DNA of 64,000 nt from Mytilus trossulus (lineage: Eukaryota > Mollusca > Bivalvia > Mytilida > Mytilidae), in assembly GCF_036588685.1 (NCBI RefSeq), contig NC_086375.1, forward strand, positions 44,299,270 to 44,363,269. The letters run 5' to 3'. Shown in pieces: positions 12,376 to 26,100 of this stretch (position 1 is the first letter of the stretch; each line of letters starts with the position of its first letter). Both the position numbers and the translations under genes were made by a program. Below the pieces are notes generated by a model, which did no database searches, had not been told where the DNA came from, and worked only from the letters and a program-made list of their open reading frames with translations.

Positions 12376-15305
12376 GAGTGCACATGCTGAAATGTCTCGC
12401 ACTCTTTACTAACCATTGATTTAATATTGATAGTCCTAAATATAAAACTTTACTACAACTATCACATAAAGTTAACATGATCCAAGAAAATGAGGTCATG
12501 GTCAGATAAACCAAACAAGAAATACATGTTCACCTTACAATCCTTCAATACACTAAATATAGTTGACCTACTGCTTATAGTTTCTAAGACTGAACCAAGA
12601 AAACTAAACGTTGACCAATGAACCATAAAAATGAGGTCAAGGTCAGATGAACCATGACAGGCAGACATGTACACCTTACAATCAATCTTTGACCTATTGT
12701 TTATAGTTGAGAAAAAATCAGACCAAAACAAAAAAAATAACTTTGCCCGCAAACCATGAAAATGAAGTCAAGGTCAGATGAAATCTGCAAGACTGAAATA
12801 TTCATCATAAAACATTTTTAAACAAGAAATATAGTTGACCTATTGCATATAGTATTAGAAAACTAGAGGCTCCAAAGAGCCTGTGTCGCTCACCTTGGTC
12901 TATGTGAATATTAAACAAAGGACGCATTTGAATTCATGACAAAATTGTGTTTTGGTGATGGTGATGTGTTTGTATATCTTACTTTACTGAACATTATTGC
13001 TGCTTACAATCATTCTATCTATATTGAACTTGGCCTAAGAGCTTCAGTGGAAAATGTTAGTTAAAATTTACAAATTTTATGAAAATTGTTAAAAATTGAC
13101 TATAAAGGGCAATAACTCCTTATGGGGTCAATTGACCATTTAGGTCATGTTGACTTATTTTTTGGTGTTACTTTGCTGTACATTGTTTCCCTTTACAGTT
13201 TATCTCTATCTATAATAATATTCAAGATAATAACATAACGGCAAAATTTCCTTAAAATGACTAATTCAGGGGCAGCAACCTAACAGCAGTTTGTCCAATC
13301 CATCTGAAAATTTCATGGCAAATAGATCTTGACCTGATTAACAATTTTACTCCCTGTTAGATTTGCTCTAAATGCTTTGGTTTTTGAGTTATAAGCAAAA
13401 AACTGCATTTTACCCCTATGTTCTATTTTTAGCCATGGCAGCCATCTTTGTTGGTTGGCCGGGTCACACCACACAATTTTTAAACTAGATACCCCAATGA
13501 TGATTGCGGCCAAGTTTGTTTAAATTTGGCCTGGTAGTTTCAGAGGAGAAGATTTTTGTAAAAGATTACCAAGATTTACGAAAAATGGTTAAAAATTGAC
13601 TATAAAGGACAATAACTCCTAAAGTGGTCAACTGACCATTTTGGTTATGTTGACTTATTTGTAGATTTTACTTTGCTGAACATTATTGCTGTTTACAGTT
13701 TATCTCTATCTATAATAATATTCAAGATAATAACAAATAACGGCAAAATTTCCTTAAAATGACTAATTCAGGGGCAGCAACCTAACAGCAGTTTGTCCAA
13801 TCCATCTGAAAATTTCATGGCAAATAGATCTTGACCTGATTAACAATTTTACTCCCTGTTAGATTTGCTCTAAATGCTTTGGTTTTTGAGTTATAAGCAA
13901 AAAACTGCATTTTACCCCTATGTTCTATTTTTAGCCATGGCAGCCATCTTTGTTGGTTGGCCGGGTCACACCACACAATTTGTAAACTAGATACCCCAAT
14001 GATGATTGCGGCCAAGTTTGTTTAAATTTGGCCTGGTAGTTTCAGAGGAGAAGATTTTTGTAAAAGATTACCAAGATTTACGAAAAATGGTTAAAAATTG
14101 ACTATAAAGGACAATAACTCCTAAAGTGGTCAACTGACCATTTTGGTTATGTTGACTTATTTGTAGATTTTACTTTGCTGAACATTATTGCTGTTTACAG
14201 TTTATCTCTATCTATAATAATATTCAAGATAATAACAAAAAACAGCAAAATTTCCTTAAAATGACTAATTCAGGGGCAGCAACCCAACAACAGGTTGTCT
14301 GATTCATCTGAAAATTTCAGGGCAGTTAGATCTTGACCTGATGAACATTTTTACCCCACATCAGATTTGCTCTAAATGCTTTGGTTTTTGAGTTATAAGC
14401 CAAAAACTGCATTTTACCCCTATGTTCTATATTTAGCCTTGGTTGGTTGGCGGGGTCACCGGACACAATTTTTAAACTAGATACCCCAATGATGATTATG
14501 GCCAAGTTTGGATTAATTTGGCCCAGCAGTTTCAGAGGAGAAGATTTTTGTAAAAGTTAACGACGACGGACGCAGGACGACGCCGGACGACGCCGGACGC
14601 CGGACGCCAAGTGATGAGAAAAGCTCACTTGGCCCTTCGGGCCAGGTGAGCTAAAAAGACCAGAACTCTAAAACTTAACTTTGACCACAAACCATGAAAC
14701 TGAGGTCAAGGTCAGACAATACCTGCCAGTAGGACATGTTTGCCTTACAATAATTTCATACACTAAATATGGTATACTTAACACATACTGTATAAGAAAA
14801 ACCAACCAAAACACAAAAACTTCAATATAACCACTGAACCATGAAAATAAGGTCAAGTCAGATGACACCTATTTGTTGGACATGTACACCTTACAATCCT
14901 TTCCAGACACCAAATATACTAGACCAGTTGTTTATAGTCTCATATGGACTTGACCACCATAACTTAACCTTGTTCACTAAACCATGAAATTTTATAGATG
15001 TCGAGTGAAAACTGTCTGACACTCACAAGGGCCTTGCAAGGTACGAAAATGCCAAATATAGTTTTCCTTTTACTCAGAATAAGAGAGAAATTAACATTAC
15101 AAAATCCAAGTAGTCACTGAACCATGAAAATGAAGTCAAGGACAATGGACAAAACTTCCTAACATAAGGCATCTATATACCAAGTATGAAGCATCCAGGT
15201 ATTCCACCTACGAAAATATAAAGGTTAAAGAGACTGAACCAAAACCACCGTGCACAGGTCACTATCACTATGTCAAGCTTTCTACAACATTAGTCACAGG
15301 GTTGA
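12376..15305 (-). mobile_element. Dispersed element with ~125-bp tandem subunits (reverse orientation), split by another element
   Basis: From 'acaagagtgcaca' near 12373 to the 'ggtcactatcactatgtcaa' region near 15265, this is the reverse complement of the element at 49634-51196. Repeated units carry 'accatgaaaatgaggtcaag' followed by 'acatgtacaccttacaatc'. It has no coding capacity. It is interrupted at about 12863-14656 by a different element. The terminal hairpin of the family is present but decayed near 15275-15305. Confidence 0.8.
12863..14656. mobile_element. Non-autonomous element (GAGGCTCC...CCAGGTGAGCT) with internal ~500-bp tandem repeats
   Basis: The left end is 'ctagaggctccaaagagcct' followed by GCTCACCTTGG. 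The right end is a GC-rich GACGACGCCGGACG run followed by the hairpin AGCTCACTTGGCCC-ttc-GGGCCAGGTGAGCT (14622-14652). GCTCACCTTGG at the left and CCAGGTGAGC at the right form short terminal inverted repeats. The interior is three copies of a 500-502 bp unit, anchored by TTAAAAATTGACTATAAAGG at about 13089, 13589 and 14091. Copies 1 and 2 are almost identical and copy 3 is diverged. The two matching 66-residue open frames inside are by-products of this repeat, not genes. Confidence 0.85.
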
Positions 15306-15374
15306 CAAAAATGGTTCTTGGTAGGGTGAAATGTCTTCCTGTGTACTGTTGTCTTGTGAAATAACATATATAAC

Positions 15375-15700
15375 TAGAGGCTCCAAGGAGCCTGTGTATG
15401 CTCACCTTAAATTTTTATTTACAATTAATGCATGGAATAATGCAACCATTATACTTTTGCTTTAGTTTCAAAGATGTTATATTGACTTATTTGTCGATCT
15501 TACTTTGATGAACATTATTTCTGTTTACAGTTTATCTGCATCTATAATAATATTCAAGATAACCAACACTGCAAAATTTCCTTCAAATTACTTATTCAGT
15601 GGCAGAAACCCAACAACGGCTTGTCTAACTCGTCTGTAAATTTCAGGACAGAACAATCTCATCAGTTGTATGGTCCTTACATGCACAAAATATTTGCCAC
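15375..15700. mobile_element. Truncated copy of the GAGGCTCC element
   Basis: 'ctagaggctccaaggagcct' at 15375 is followed by GCTCACCTT and then one partial unit matching the ~500-bp repeat ('tgaacattatttctgtttac', 'tataataatattcaagataa'). The right-hand hairpin is absent. Confidence 0.7.
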
Positions 15701-16265
15701 TGGTCATAAAGCACCCAACAATGAACCAATCAATCACCAGTCTGTTGACCAAATACTTGGGCATGACCAGTAAGTAATAGTTTAAAATTCAATTTGTAAC
15801 TTATATCTAACTGATGCTGATCCTTATGTGTTATTGTTGGATGGTATACTATTTTAAAATTTTATGATTCTTTTTCAGAAAAATTACTTAAAATAAAATC
15901 ATTTGCACCCTGTACAATAATATCTCAAAAATATTACTGAATCTGAATACTGAATATCTAGTTGTTCTTTAGGCTTTCAGCAGTGGTTGTTGTTATTTTG
16001 ATGATAACCAGTACAGGTATTGATATAAATTTATTGGTACATTGTATTGGTTGCTTACTGTCTACTGGCAAACATTCAATACTTCATACTTTCACATATC
16101 AAAGAAACTTCTTCTGGCATAGTAGTTCAAACAAAACAAGTCACACACAGTCAATTGCTTTGTCAAACCTCCATGATTTAAAGAAGAAAGAATTAATGAG
16201 ACATAAGCCTGTTTTCAACATCATGTAATTAAATAACTAGGCAAAGAATAGAGTGCTTTCAGCTG

Positions 16266-17124
16266 TTTATTATAATCTTTATACAACATATGTTATAATT
16301 TAATGATAACATTTAATAAATATAAAAAGAGCGATAAAACAATTAATAGCATACAATTATAAACATCAATGATGACACTAAATATAAACCAATTAAAAAC
16401 AATTGAGGTAGGTAAGTAAAATAGATGCACCAACCAAGAACAAAATTGTTCTTGATTTTCTAAAAATGCTTGGTAAAATACAATCCTACTATTTTGTTTG
16501 AAAACTTGTAGTATTTAAGTATAATATAAGGAATAGTTGATGTCATTCTAGACTAAAAACCATCCATAAACTGCAATATGACCTTTAGTTGTATGATATG
16601 ATAAAAAAAAAAAACATTGCAATCAATGTGGTTTGATAAATTACTATTAAAAAAAACTTAAACATATAAAGATTGTCACAATGATTTTAAAATTGATAAA
16701 ATACTTATCTATATAAAATATTGCCGCTATAAAATTACGCGAAAAATGTAAAATTTAAATGTTAATATACATGTAACATTAATCTTTTTTACAAATACAT
16801 GGATGCATGTTAAAACTAATCATATTCAATTCATATCATGAAAAGAGAGATATATAAGATAATGTCAACTTTAAAATCAGTTTTTTTTAAATTTGACCAT
16901 GACTTAAATTCATAAAAGAAATGTGATTAAATATAATGCTGTATTGGTAATTAAAATATTAAACATATATTAAGTTTGTAAATCAAATATTTAAAGGTAA
17001 ATCACAATTACAAAGTCTTTTTTTTAAATTAAAAAGTAACAAACTTTGCCATTCATATTTAAAAACATGTAACAATTAATACAACAAGTCAAAACACTGA
17101 TTCACATTTTAAAAATATAAAATA
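16266..17124 (-). other. DHRS12 3' UTR and candidate poly(A) signal
   Basis: The sequence after the stop codon (17125-17127 on the minus strand) is non-coding. A minus-strand AATAAA (TTTATT at 16266-16271) would end an ~860-nt 3' UTR. The end is inferred. Confidence 0.45.
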
Positions 17125-20100
17125 TTATGAGAGCGTAGAATACTGTTTTGATAATTCATCTAAGGCAGACATAAGTTGTTCATCTTCTTGTTTTGTAGAT
17201 TTGGACCATGCTAATGGTAGATGTTTTGATACTGATGTACGATCTGTAAAACAAATAAATATATGTTTGATAAAGAACTTGTACATAAAAAAAAATCAAG
17301 AAACTATACATAATAAGGAACAGCACACAACCCAAAAAATGATTCTTTCATACAAAAAATGATATTTCATTTGAAACACTTGAAAGTAACCAAAAATATT
17401 TTCATATAATAAACAAGAACATGGATGCCCCACTCGCAACTTGATTTTCTTTGTTTAGTGGACCATGAAAATCTCTAATTTGGCATTTAAATTAGAAAGA
17501 TCATATCACAGGGAACATTTATACTAAGTTTCATGTTGATTAGACTTCAACTTCATCAAAAACTACCTTGAACAAAAACTTTAACCTATGTGAAATTTTC
17601 AGTCATTTTCTATGTTCAGTGAACCCTGAAATTGTGGTAAAAACTCTAATTTGGCATTAAAATTAGAAAGATCATATCATAGGGCACATGTGTACTAAGT
17701 TTCAAGTTGATTGGACTTCAACTTCATCAAAAACTCTTTAACCTGAAGTGGGACATACTGACAAACTGACAAACAAACAGACCCACAGACCAGAAAACAT
17801 AGTGCCCCTCTACTATTATAGATGGGGTATAAAAAATTGTTCATACAAATGACACATTAAATGATCTTAAAATCAGAGCAAATACAATTTTTGTATTTTG
17901 TTAATATACAGTTTCTTTATCTTGAATACAATCGGGAAGTGATACAATTTTGTGTTAACCATAGTGTGAGCTGATATTAAATAAACCAAAGGGGAGACAA
18001 CTCAAATTTCAATAAGGTTAAACCTGTTGATCTAATTATACATCATATATACTAGTGACTGAGTTTCAACGTAAAGACAGCAAAATAATTTGACTCATGT
18101 TGAATTACTAGGCAACTACCAATTGTCGACAATGACAGTTGACATGTCCGATATTTATATTTCATTCTAACTATCCACCTTTCCCAAAAAACTTAAACTA
18201 TGACAGAAATAAGAAAGAAACTAAACAGGAGCCTATAATTCGGAGGTACATAAATCAGGCCATAAGTGTTCCTTGTTTGAATTGTTTTACATTTTTCATT
18301 TAAGAGCCTTTAATAGCTCTCCAAGCAGTATAGATGTTGTTCATTGTTGAAGACCTTACAATGAGCTATAGTTGTAAAAATTATGTGTCAGTTGGTCTCT
18401 AGTGGAGAGTTGTCTCATTGGCAATCATACCACGACTTCTAAGTTTTATAAAGAACAAAACAAAGTTCTTACCTTGAAAAAATAATCCACTAGGTTGTTT
18501 AATGGCTGCATCTGATATGGCTAACCATAGAAGTGTATCTGCACCTTGTTCTGGTGTCCTTAACCTGTCCTTCATCTTAGCATGAAAACTTGGCATCGAC
18601 ATTCTGACAGCTATAAAAAAAAATCTTTAAAATAACTATTTTTGCTCTAAATCACTATCATATTATGGTAACATTTGCTTGGTAACATTGTTCGAAGAAA
18701 TCGCATTCACTTCACATTCCTGGCTGGTTCGAGACCACAATTATTCCGTAGTGCATTTCTTTTATACAATAAATTCAAATTAAAAAAATCCCACCTGTGC
18801 TTTCTCAACAATGTTTTAGAGTGTGTTGTACTACTTTTGGGACAAATTATATCCAAATTATAGAAAACTTTATCGGCTCTAACTCAAAATATGGACAATT
18901 TTATATTAAGGGGGTCTTGAAATCTTTTGACAGCTTCCGAAGTGCGAATTTTTAACCTTTTTCAACTGAACCAAATCACAACATTACTTTAAAATTCATT
19001 ACCCAAATTTTTTGAGTGTCATTTCATCCCTTGATTTACTATTTGAGGCATAAAACATGGAGAAATACATTTGGAAGGGGTAAACAAAATATTGGCAAGT
19101 AACACACTGTCCACACTAGGGACTACATTTGTGGACAAAGATAATCTAATATGCACTGCTCAGATAAATGTTATTATCATCTGTACATTCTAAAATCAAA
19201 CCATTTATGACTAAGGTTTATTGGAAGGTAGAGATTATGTAGGATAATCTTACTGGGACTCATTTGATTGATTAATTGATTGATAGGTGTATAATGCCAC
19301 TTTCAGCACTATTATTTTATTTTGTTTCTGTCAGTTTATATTATAGGTAGAGGAAAGGGGTGTCCAGAGAAAACTACAGACCTTCAGGAGGAAAACTGAC
19401 AATCCTAGTCAATTTAGATCAGACTAATTAGAAGTGTTGAAATATAATAGTTTATTTCAAACCAAAAGCAATACAGCTTATAGGTATATCATAAATATGT
19501 ACATAAATATCATAACAGAACATTTTAAATACAATCGGAGGCAAGACTACATAGTATAATTCGTTCAGAAGAATGTCATGAAAATTTTATATCTGTGGCG
19601 TATTTCAGATATTTTCCTAAATTTGATAACTCTGATACATTCTTTGTTGACAATAATTGAACTAATTTAAAAACAGATGCATTTGTATAATAATACCTTT
19701 TTATATACATTTTTCTAATAATGTCATATTTTGGACATTTTAAAATAAAATGAAACTCATCCTCGATGTCACCCTGGTTACATAAGATGCATAATCTTTC
19801 ATTTCTTGCTTTTTTAATGAATCTACCATATTCAATATTTAATTTGTGTGAACACATTCTATACTTAGTTAAAAATCTAATACATTGTGGACTTAAATTT
19901 TTTGTCAAGTAAAACTGCAATTGAACATTATCCACAAGGTGTTTATAGATAGTACATTTTGATGATGAATCGAAAAACATATTTCTTTCTTGAATAAAAT
20001 GGTCAATAAGTCTTTGTTTGAATAAAATAATGAATGCTTCTTCGCATACAACATTCTGTGCATACCACACATGTCCAAAACCTAGGCTAAGTAACATACA

Positions 20101-23100
20101 TTTAACATTATTAACCCATGATGACTTATTGCCTGATTCACACTCGTCATACATATCATTATATATAGCACTAAGAATACAATTTCTCGTCCGTAATAGA
20201 CGAACCCAATATTTTAATATTTTCACTTTCCGAGATATCAATAAAGGAAATCTTCCCAACTCAGAATAAACCATTGCGGTAGCAGTGGATTTTTTAACAG
20301 TCAAAATGATTTTACAAAATTCTATATGAAGTTTTTCTATATCAGATGCATTATGAAAACCCCATATTTCACTTCCATATAATAAAACAGGTGATACATA
20401 GACATCAAATAAATACAATTTTGTTTGTACATTTAAACACATATGTTTTATTTTACCATACAACATTGATAAACATTTTCTGCCTTTGGCAGCAATATTT
20501 AACTGAGTTTGATTAAACTTTGCATTGTAATATAACATAACACCCAGATACAAATAATGATCAGCAACTTCAATAATTTCACCATTATAAAACCATTTTT
20601 CCTCGCTTCTTAATTTACCCCCGTTTCTGAAAACAACCACCTTAGTTTTGCTTGTGTTTACAATAAGTTTCCACTTTTTACAATAATTATGTAATGAATT
20701 CAACATATTTTGCAACCCATCAATAGTTTCAGAAAATATAACAGTGTCATCTGCATACATCAATAAAAACAATGAAAGTTCTTTTATGTCTACTGGTAAA
20801 CATAAGCTATTGATAAACTCATTTTCAAAATCATTTAAAAACATTGAGAATAGAATAGGTGATAATGGTTCCCCTTGCAATACTCCTTTTTCTACAGAAA
20901 AAATGTCAGAAAATTCACCTTTAAATTTTACACAGCTCATAGAATAAATAAAAATTTCAGATTACACAAAAAATTTCAGATTACACAAAAAATACAACAA
21001 TAATGGTCAATGAAAAAATTTCAGATTACACAAAAAATACAACAATAATGGTCAATGAAAGAATTTACATGTATCCACATAATGTCTACAAAATCTTAAC
21101 TGAAAAACTTCCACTGAACTCAAAATCTAACATTATAATGGTCTTAAATAGCTTTTCTTACATTTAACTTACATTTAAAAAATAATCAAACTTCACTTTT
21201 CCACTAAAGGAGTAGGTCTGGTAAGGGCCGATTTTGGCTCAGTCAGTCATAAAAAATGTTCTGATTGAAGCTTAGATATGAAAAATCTATCAAATATGCC
21301 AAAAAACGTCACTTTTCAGATGGTTTTTGTCAAAAATAAAAGTGGCCGCATCAGTGTTCATCCTCAACCTTTATGTATGTTATGTATTATAACAAAATAC
21401 AACTTACATTTTAATATAATGAATGAACACGAATGCGGCCACTTTCATTTAAGACTGAAACTGTCTAAAATTTAACCAAAATGTTATAATTGTGAAGATT
21501 TCAGTAATTTAGCAAGACTTTATGATGCTAGTACACGATATATGTGCATTGTATTGTCAAAAGACTCAAAACGGCACATATCTATGTAGCAGAAGCATTC
21601 TACTTTCCAAAACATAGATAAAAGATTACATTTTCACAATTTTGCAAAACTGCTTAATTTTGGGGCCAAAAAGGGGTCTTACTGAACCTTCTCCTTTAGG
21701 GCCAAAGGGATAGATATACCATCTTTTTTTAACTTTAAAAGTAAATTTTTTTTTTTACAAATATGGTATCAGTAATTTCCAATAAGCAGTGTGTTACCTG
21801 GAGTATCAGCCCATCCTGGATGCATACATGAACAGTGTATATTAGGATACTTTTTAGCATACTGTTCTGTCATTATAACTTGTTGTCGTTTATTCTGTGC
21901 ATAAGCCATGGTGCCATCAAATGGATACATCTTTTCAAACTGTAAGTCCTTTAGATCTAACTTCTGTACTAACATGCCACCAGATGTTACCAATATCTAT
22001 ACAAAAAGAAATGCATATATTATATGAATATTTTCTTGTGTACTAAAAGCCTCAAATAGAATATTAAATAATAAAGATAATTATTTTATGTTATCTTTTG
22101 AAGTTCTGCATCACATGCAGTGTACTACCTAACAAATATAGTCTGGTATAAAGTCTTGTCAAAATTGTAAAATTAATAGTTACAGTGAAACTTCTCCAAA
22201 CCGGCCGCCCGTCGGACCACGGGATTCGGCCGGTTTTCAGGGGTGGCCGGTTTAATGAATTTGAAATTAACAAGAGTTACTTCCCTTCAATATAAGAGTT
22301 ACTTCCCTTCAATATGTGTGCATTTGTTTTTTTTTACCATGTATTGTACCTCAATCATAAAGTTTGTTTTGTTGTGTAAATTTAGCTTTGTATTCTAAAT
22401 TGATTATGAAATAAATATTAAAACATCATTTGTATCTTTATTATTTTTTATTTTGCAGGAATAACAAATAAAATGCAACTATATAACAAAACAATTTTAA
22501 TATTAATATTTAATATTATTGAAAATCATTTCAGCCATTCATCGTACCATGCGATGATGATGAAACATTACATAAGCAATGCACACACTTCAGAGCACCA
22601 CACCTCATACTAAATATACATCCTTTAACCAAATTATAAAGGATTGATAAATTACAATACATTAACCCGACGATAACAATTTACGAGTCAAAGTGAGTGA
22701 TTAATTTGATAATTTGCCTAAATTTTATATTTAAAATGATGAAATAAAGTAGCCAAGCTAAAACATTAAATGCTAATTAACCATCATCATTGATTAGCGT
22801 GGGTGAAGATCAAAATCTCTCAACCGATAATTTATTCGGGTATTGATTTGACATTGACAGGTGAACACTACTCAGTGGCCATGCAGGTGTCTAATTGACC
22901 GGATTAACTTGTTTGTTTATATAACAGTATTATATATGGACTAATGATTACAAATGAGAAGGCCGGTTTTATGAGGTGATATTTTATTGATTTTGATTAC
23001 ACAAATACACAAATAACGGCCGGTATCCGGTTTAAAGGGGTGGCCGGTTTTATAAGGTAACCTGACCGTTTATTTACATACACGCCGGCCGGGACTTGCG

Positions 23101-26100
23101 GTTTTGGCCGATATGAAGGGAGAACCGGTATTAAGAGGGACCGGTTTAGAGAAGTTTCACTGTACTTACCACTCTTGGTTTTTCAGCCTTGTTCAGCACA
23201 GATAACAGAGATGTTGTTAAAACGTGTGCTCCTGAAATTGAAAAGAACAGTTAGTGTAATGAAGGCTGAAATGACATGAACCTGAAATTTAGATGGAGAA
23301 AGAAATTTTTCATTTTTTTTTCTTATCTAAAATGTTTACAATCAGTTTGCTTTTTTTATGCGTGAAAAATGAAAAAAATAAGTATACCTGTTTCACATAC
23401 AATAAAAAGTTTCATATCCAGCATTAGGATGTTGCTATTTTTTCGTAAAATTTAATAATAATAAAATAAAATAAAAATAAAATAAAATAAATAATTAGTT
23501 TATTATAGTGTCACATATTTGATCAGACAATATATATATACAACAATTCATAATACAAACAAAGATCAAATATCCAGCCTTAGAATAGACTTATGAGACA
23601 CTTTAAAACACAACAGACAACTGTACATTTATATAAAAAATAAAATGAGCATTTCTTTATAAAATTCAAAAATAATTACTGGTTTATCACATTAAGTAAG
23701 CTGTTTTTTTTAAATCTTTACTAGTAAAAGTATAGACTATATTAATAAAGAGATTACAGATAAAAACATAAGCAATGTAAAATTTAATACAAACCTAAGG
23801 TATTTGTAGCAAAATTTTTCTCCAGTCCATCATCTGTTAACTCCCTTATAATAACCATACAGCCTGCATTATTTATCTGTAAAATAAATATATATGAATA
23901 TAAAAGTTTACTTAAAGTTAAGCAAAAAAAGTCAATACAGTAATTGTAAAAGATCATCACAAGTCAACTGGTTTTATGGATCTAAATGAAATTAATTTGT
24001 ACATTTGTATGGGAAAAGGGTTTGCTCTCATCACTTCTAAACAAGGGGAAGTCCTTTTTACATTTGTTATGATATAAGGTCATTGGCTCTCTTACTGTAA
24101 TGATGCTGTTTGACACCTGGGCATCTAGTGAAATGCTAATAAAACAGACTACTGTTCATTCAAACATTATTGCCAGGTTTTATTAATGCAAATAATGAGA
24201 CTAGGTTAGACAATTTCTTACCAAAACATCTAAGTTTTTTCCAGAGGTTTCAAAGTCTGTAGCAAACTTTGCAATATCTTTTGGCTTTGACATGTCCAGT
24301 AGATGTAAGAATATATTCTAAAAGAAAGAAAAAATAAAACAGCATTAATTCATATTCAAATAGTCCCTAACTTCTCTGGTTGTTTTTACACTTAAATGCT
24401 AGTTAAATTTATATAACAGTGCAATGAAAAAAATTCTTCTGACTACAGGTACATAATTTCCATTTAGTATATCTTTCAAGTTTAAACATATAACATTTGC
24501 TCAAATTATAAAAGGGACCAGACACAAGTTAATAAAATTATAAAACTCTATACGTTATAAACAAAAGTCAACTACAAAGTACCAACCTCTTTATGAACAT
24601 GTGACATCTTACCTGGTTTCCTGTTGCTTCTGTTATTTCTTTTCTGGCATCTTCTCCTCTTACTGAGTCTCTACATACCATATGTACTGTCCCACCTGAA
24701 AAGGAAAATCTTAATTATGCAAAGACAAAAAGCTACCAGTATTAAAATGCAATTTTAGCTTGATCGTATAAAAAATAGCCTCAGAAGATTTTTATTGATG
24801 TTTCAATAATAATCTCATAACATCACTGTCATAACATCAGCCCCAACACATTCTATATTATTAAACTGAGTCTTTGTTTTATATCAGCTGTTTCATTGTT
24901 GTATACCATTTATCATTGTACATGTGCAGTATATTTACAGCTGTAGGCTGAATCAGGCTGTACAATATTATCTCCCTTGGCAATTTTTATGAAATTTCAG
25001 TTTCTCATGTATAACCAGGTCGTTCAACCCAAAACTTTTCAGAAAAAATTCTGAAGTATTGTTGAATATAATTTTGTTATATCATTTCACTTTTCAAGTA
25101 AAAAAGTGTCCTTAATCTCGGCGACTTACCTTTTTTAGCAATGGCTAGAGCAGTACATTTCCCTATCCCACTGTTAGCTCCTGTTATCATAAAACTTTTA
25201 CCAGTGACATCTACATCAAGGTCATTTGGTCGGAAACTTCTACTAGCATTTAGGTATCCTTGTCTGAAAAATAAAGTACAACAAATGTATACGAAATGTA
25301 AATTAAGCCTATCAAAGTATAAAGATGAAGAACAGACAAGAATTGTAATACACAGTATAACTATAACAATATAACCAGAAATTCTCTGATGAATGAACAC
25401 ATTCTATAACTACAGAATTAATTTATAACCATACTTCAGATTAGACGAAAGATATACAGTATACCTGACATGTTAAGTTAGTATTAACATCTTTCATTGT
25501 TTACCAAAATTATTTAAGCTATGTCATTTCTTTTTCATGTAATTTACACAAAACCAATATGTTCATTAAAGTATTAGTCTTGATTCAATTTACAAATTAT
25601 CATACATACTTAGTATATTCTTTCAGTCCTTTCACAAACCAAACAGTACTTCTGTATATAGACATGATTTCTTTTTTAACAGATCTTCTAGCTATAAAAT
25701 AAATTACTATAATTGAGAATTGAAATAGAAACAACTTTTACTTATTTACTAAAAAATCAATATTTCATACAAATCGATGTAAACTTTTACTTAATAAGTG
25801 ATTATTGCTTAATCTACCAATTGGTCATACTTGTTCTTGCAGCCATGATGATCTGAACTCTACAGCAGTTGTGTTACAATTAACCGTAACACCATAAGAC
25901 AACTGCACTAGAGAGCAGTTTTATAACCCTTCACATGTTGTTGCATTTAGTAGCTATGCAATATCTTGTAGTGAATTTTTAAAAGATAAACAAGTATTTT
26001 AAAGAATTTATGCATCAGAACATTTTGTTATAATTCCCAGAATAAGACTTTCTGCTTAAAAATGTTCATTGCTAAACCTATCAACTGTCCATACATGTTC

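Noticed and set aside
13313-14015. Two identical-looking 66-residue minus-strand frames
   Set aside because: They are the same stretch of the ~500-bp tandem repeat in two units, not duplicated genes.
14536-14620. GGACGCCGGACG run considered as a CRISPR-like or minisatellite array
   Set aside because: Only a few imperfect short units at the end of a dispersed element, with no spacers.
15962-16228. 88-codon plus-strand frame near the DHRS12 3' end
   Set aside because: Hydrophobic then basic text without domain, antisense to the probable DHRS12 3' region; no support.
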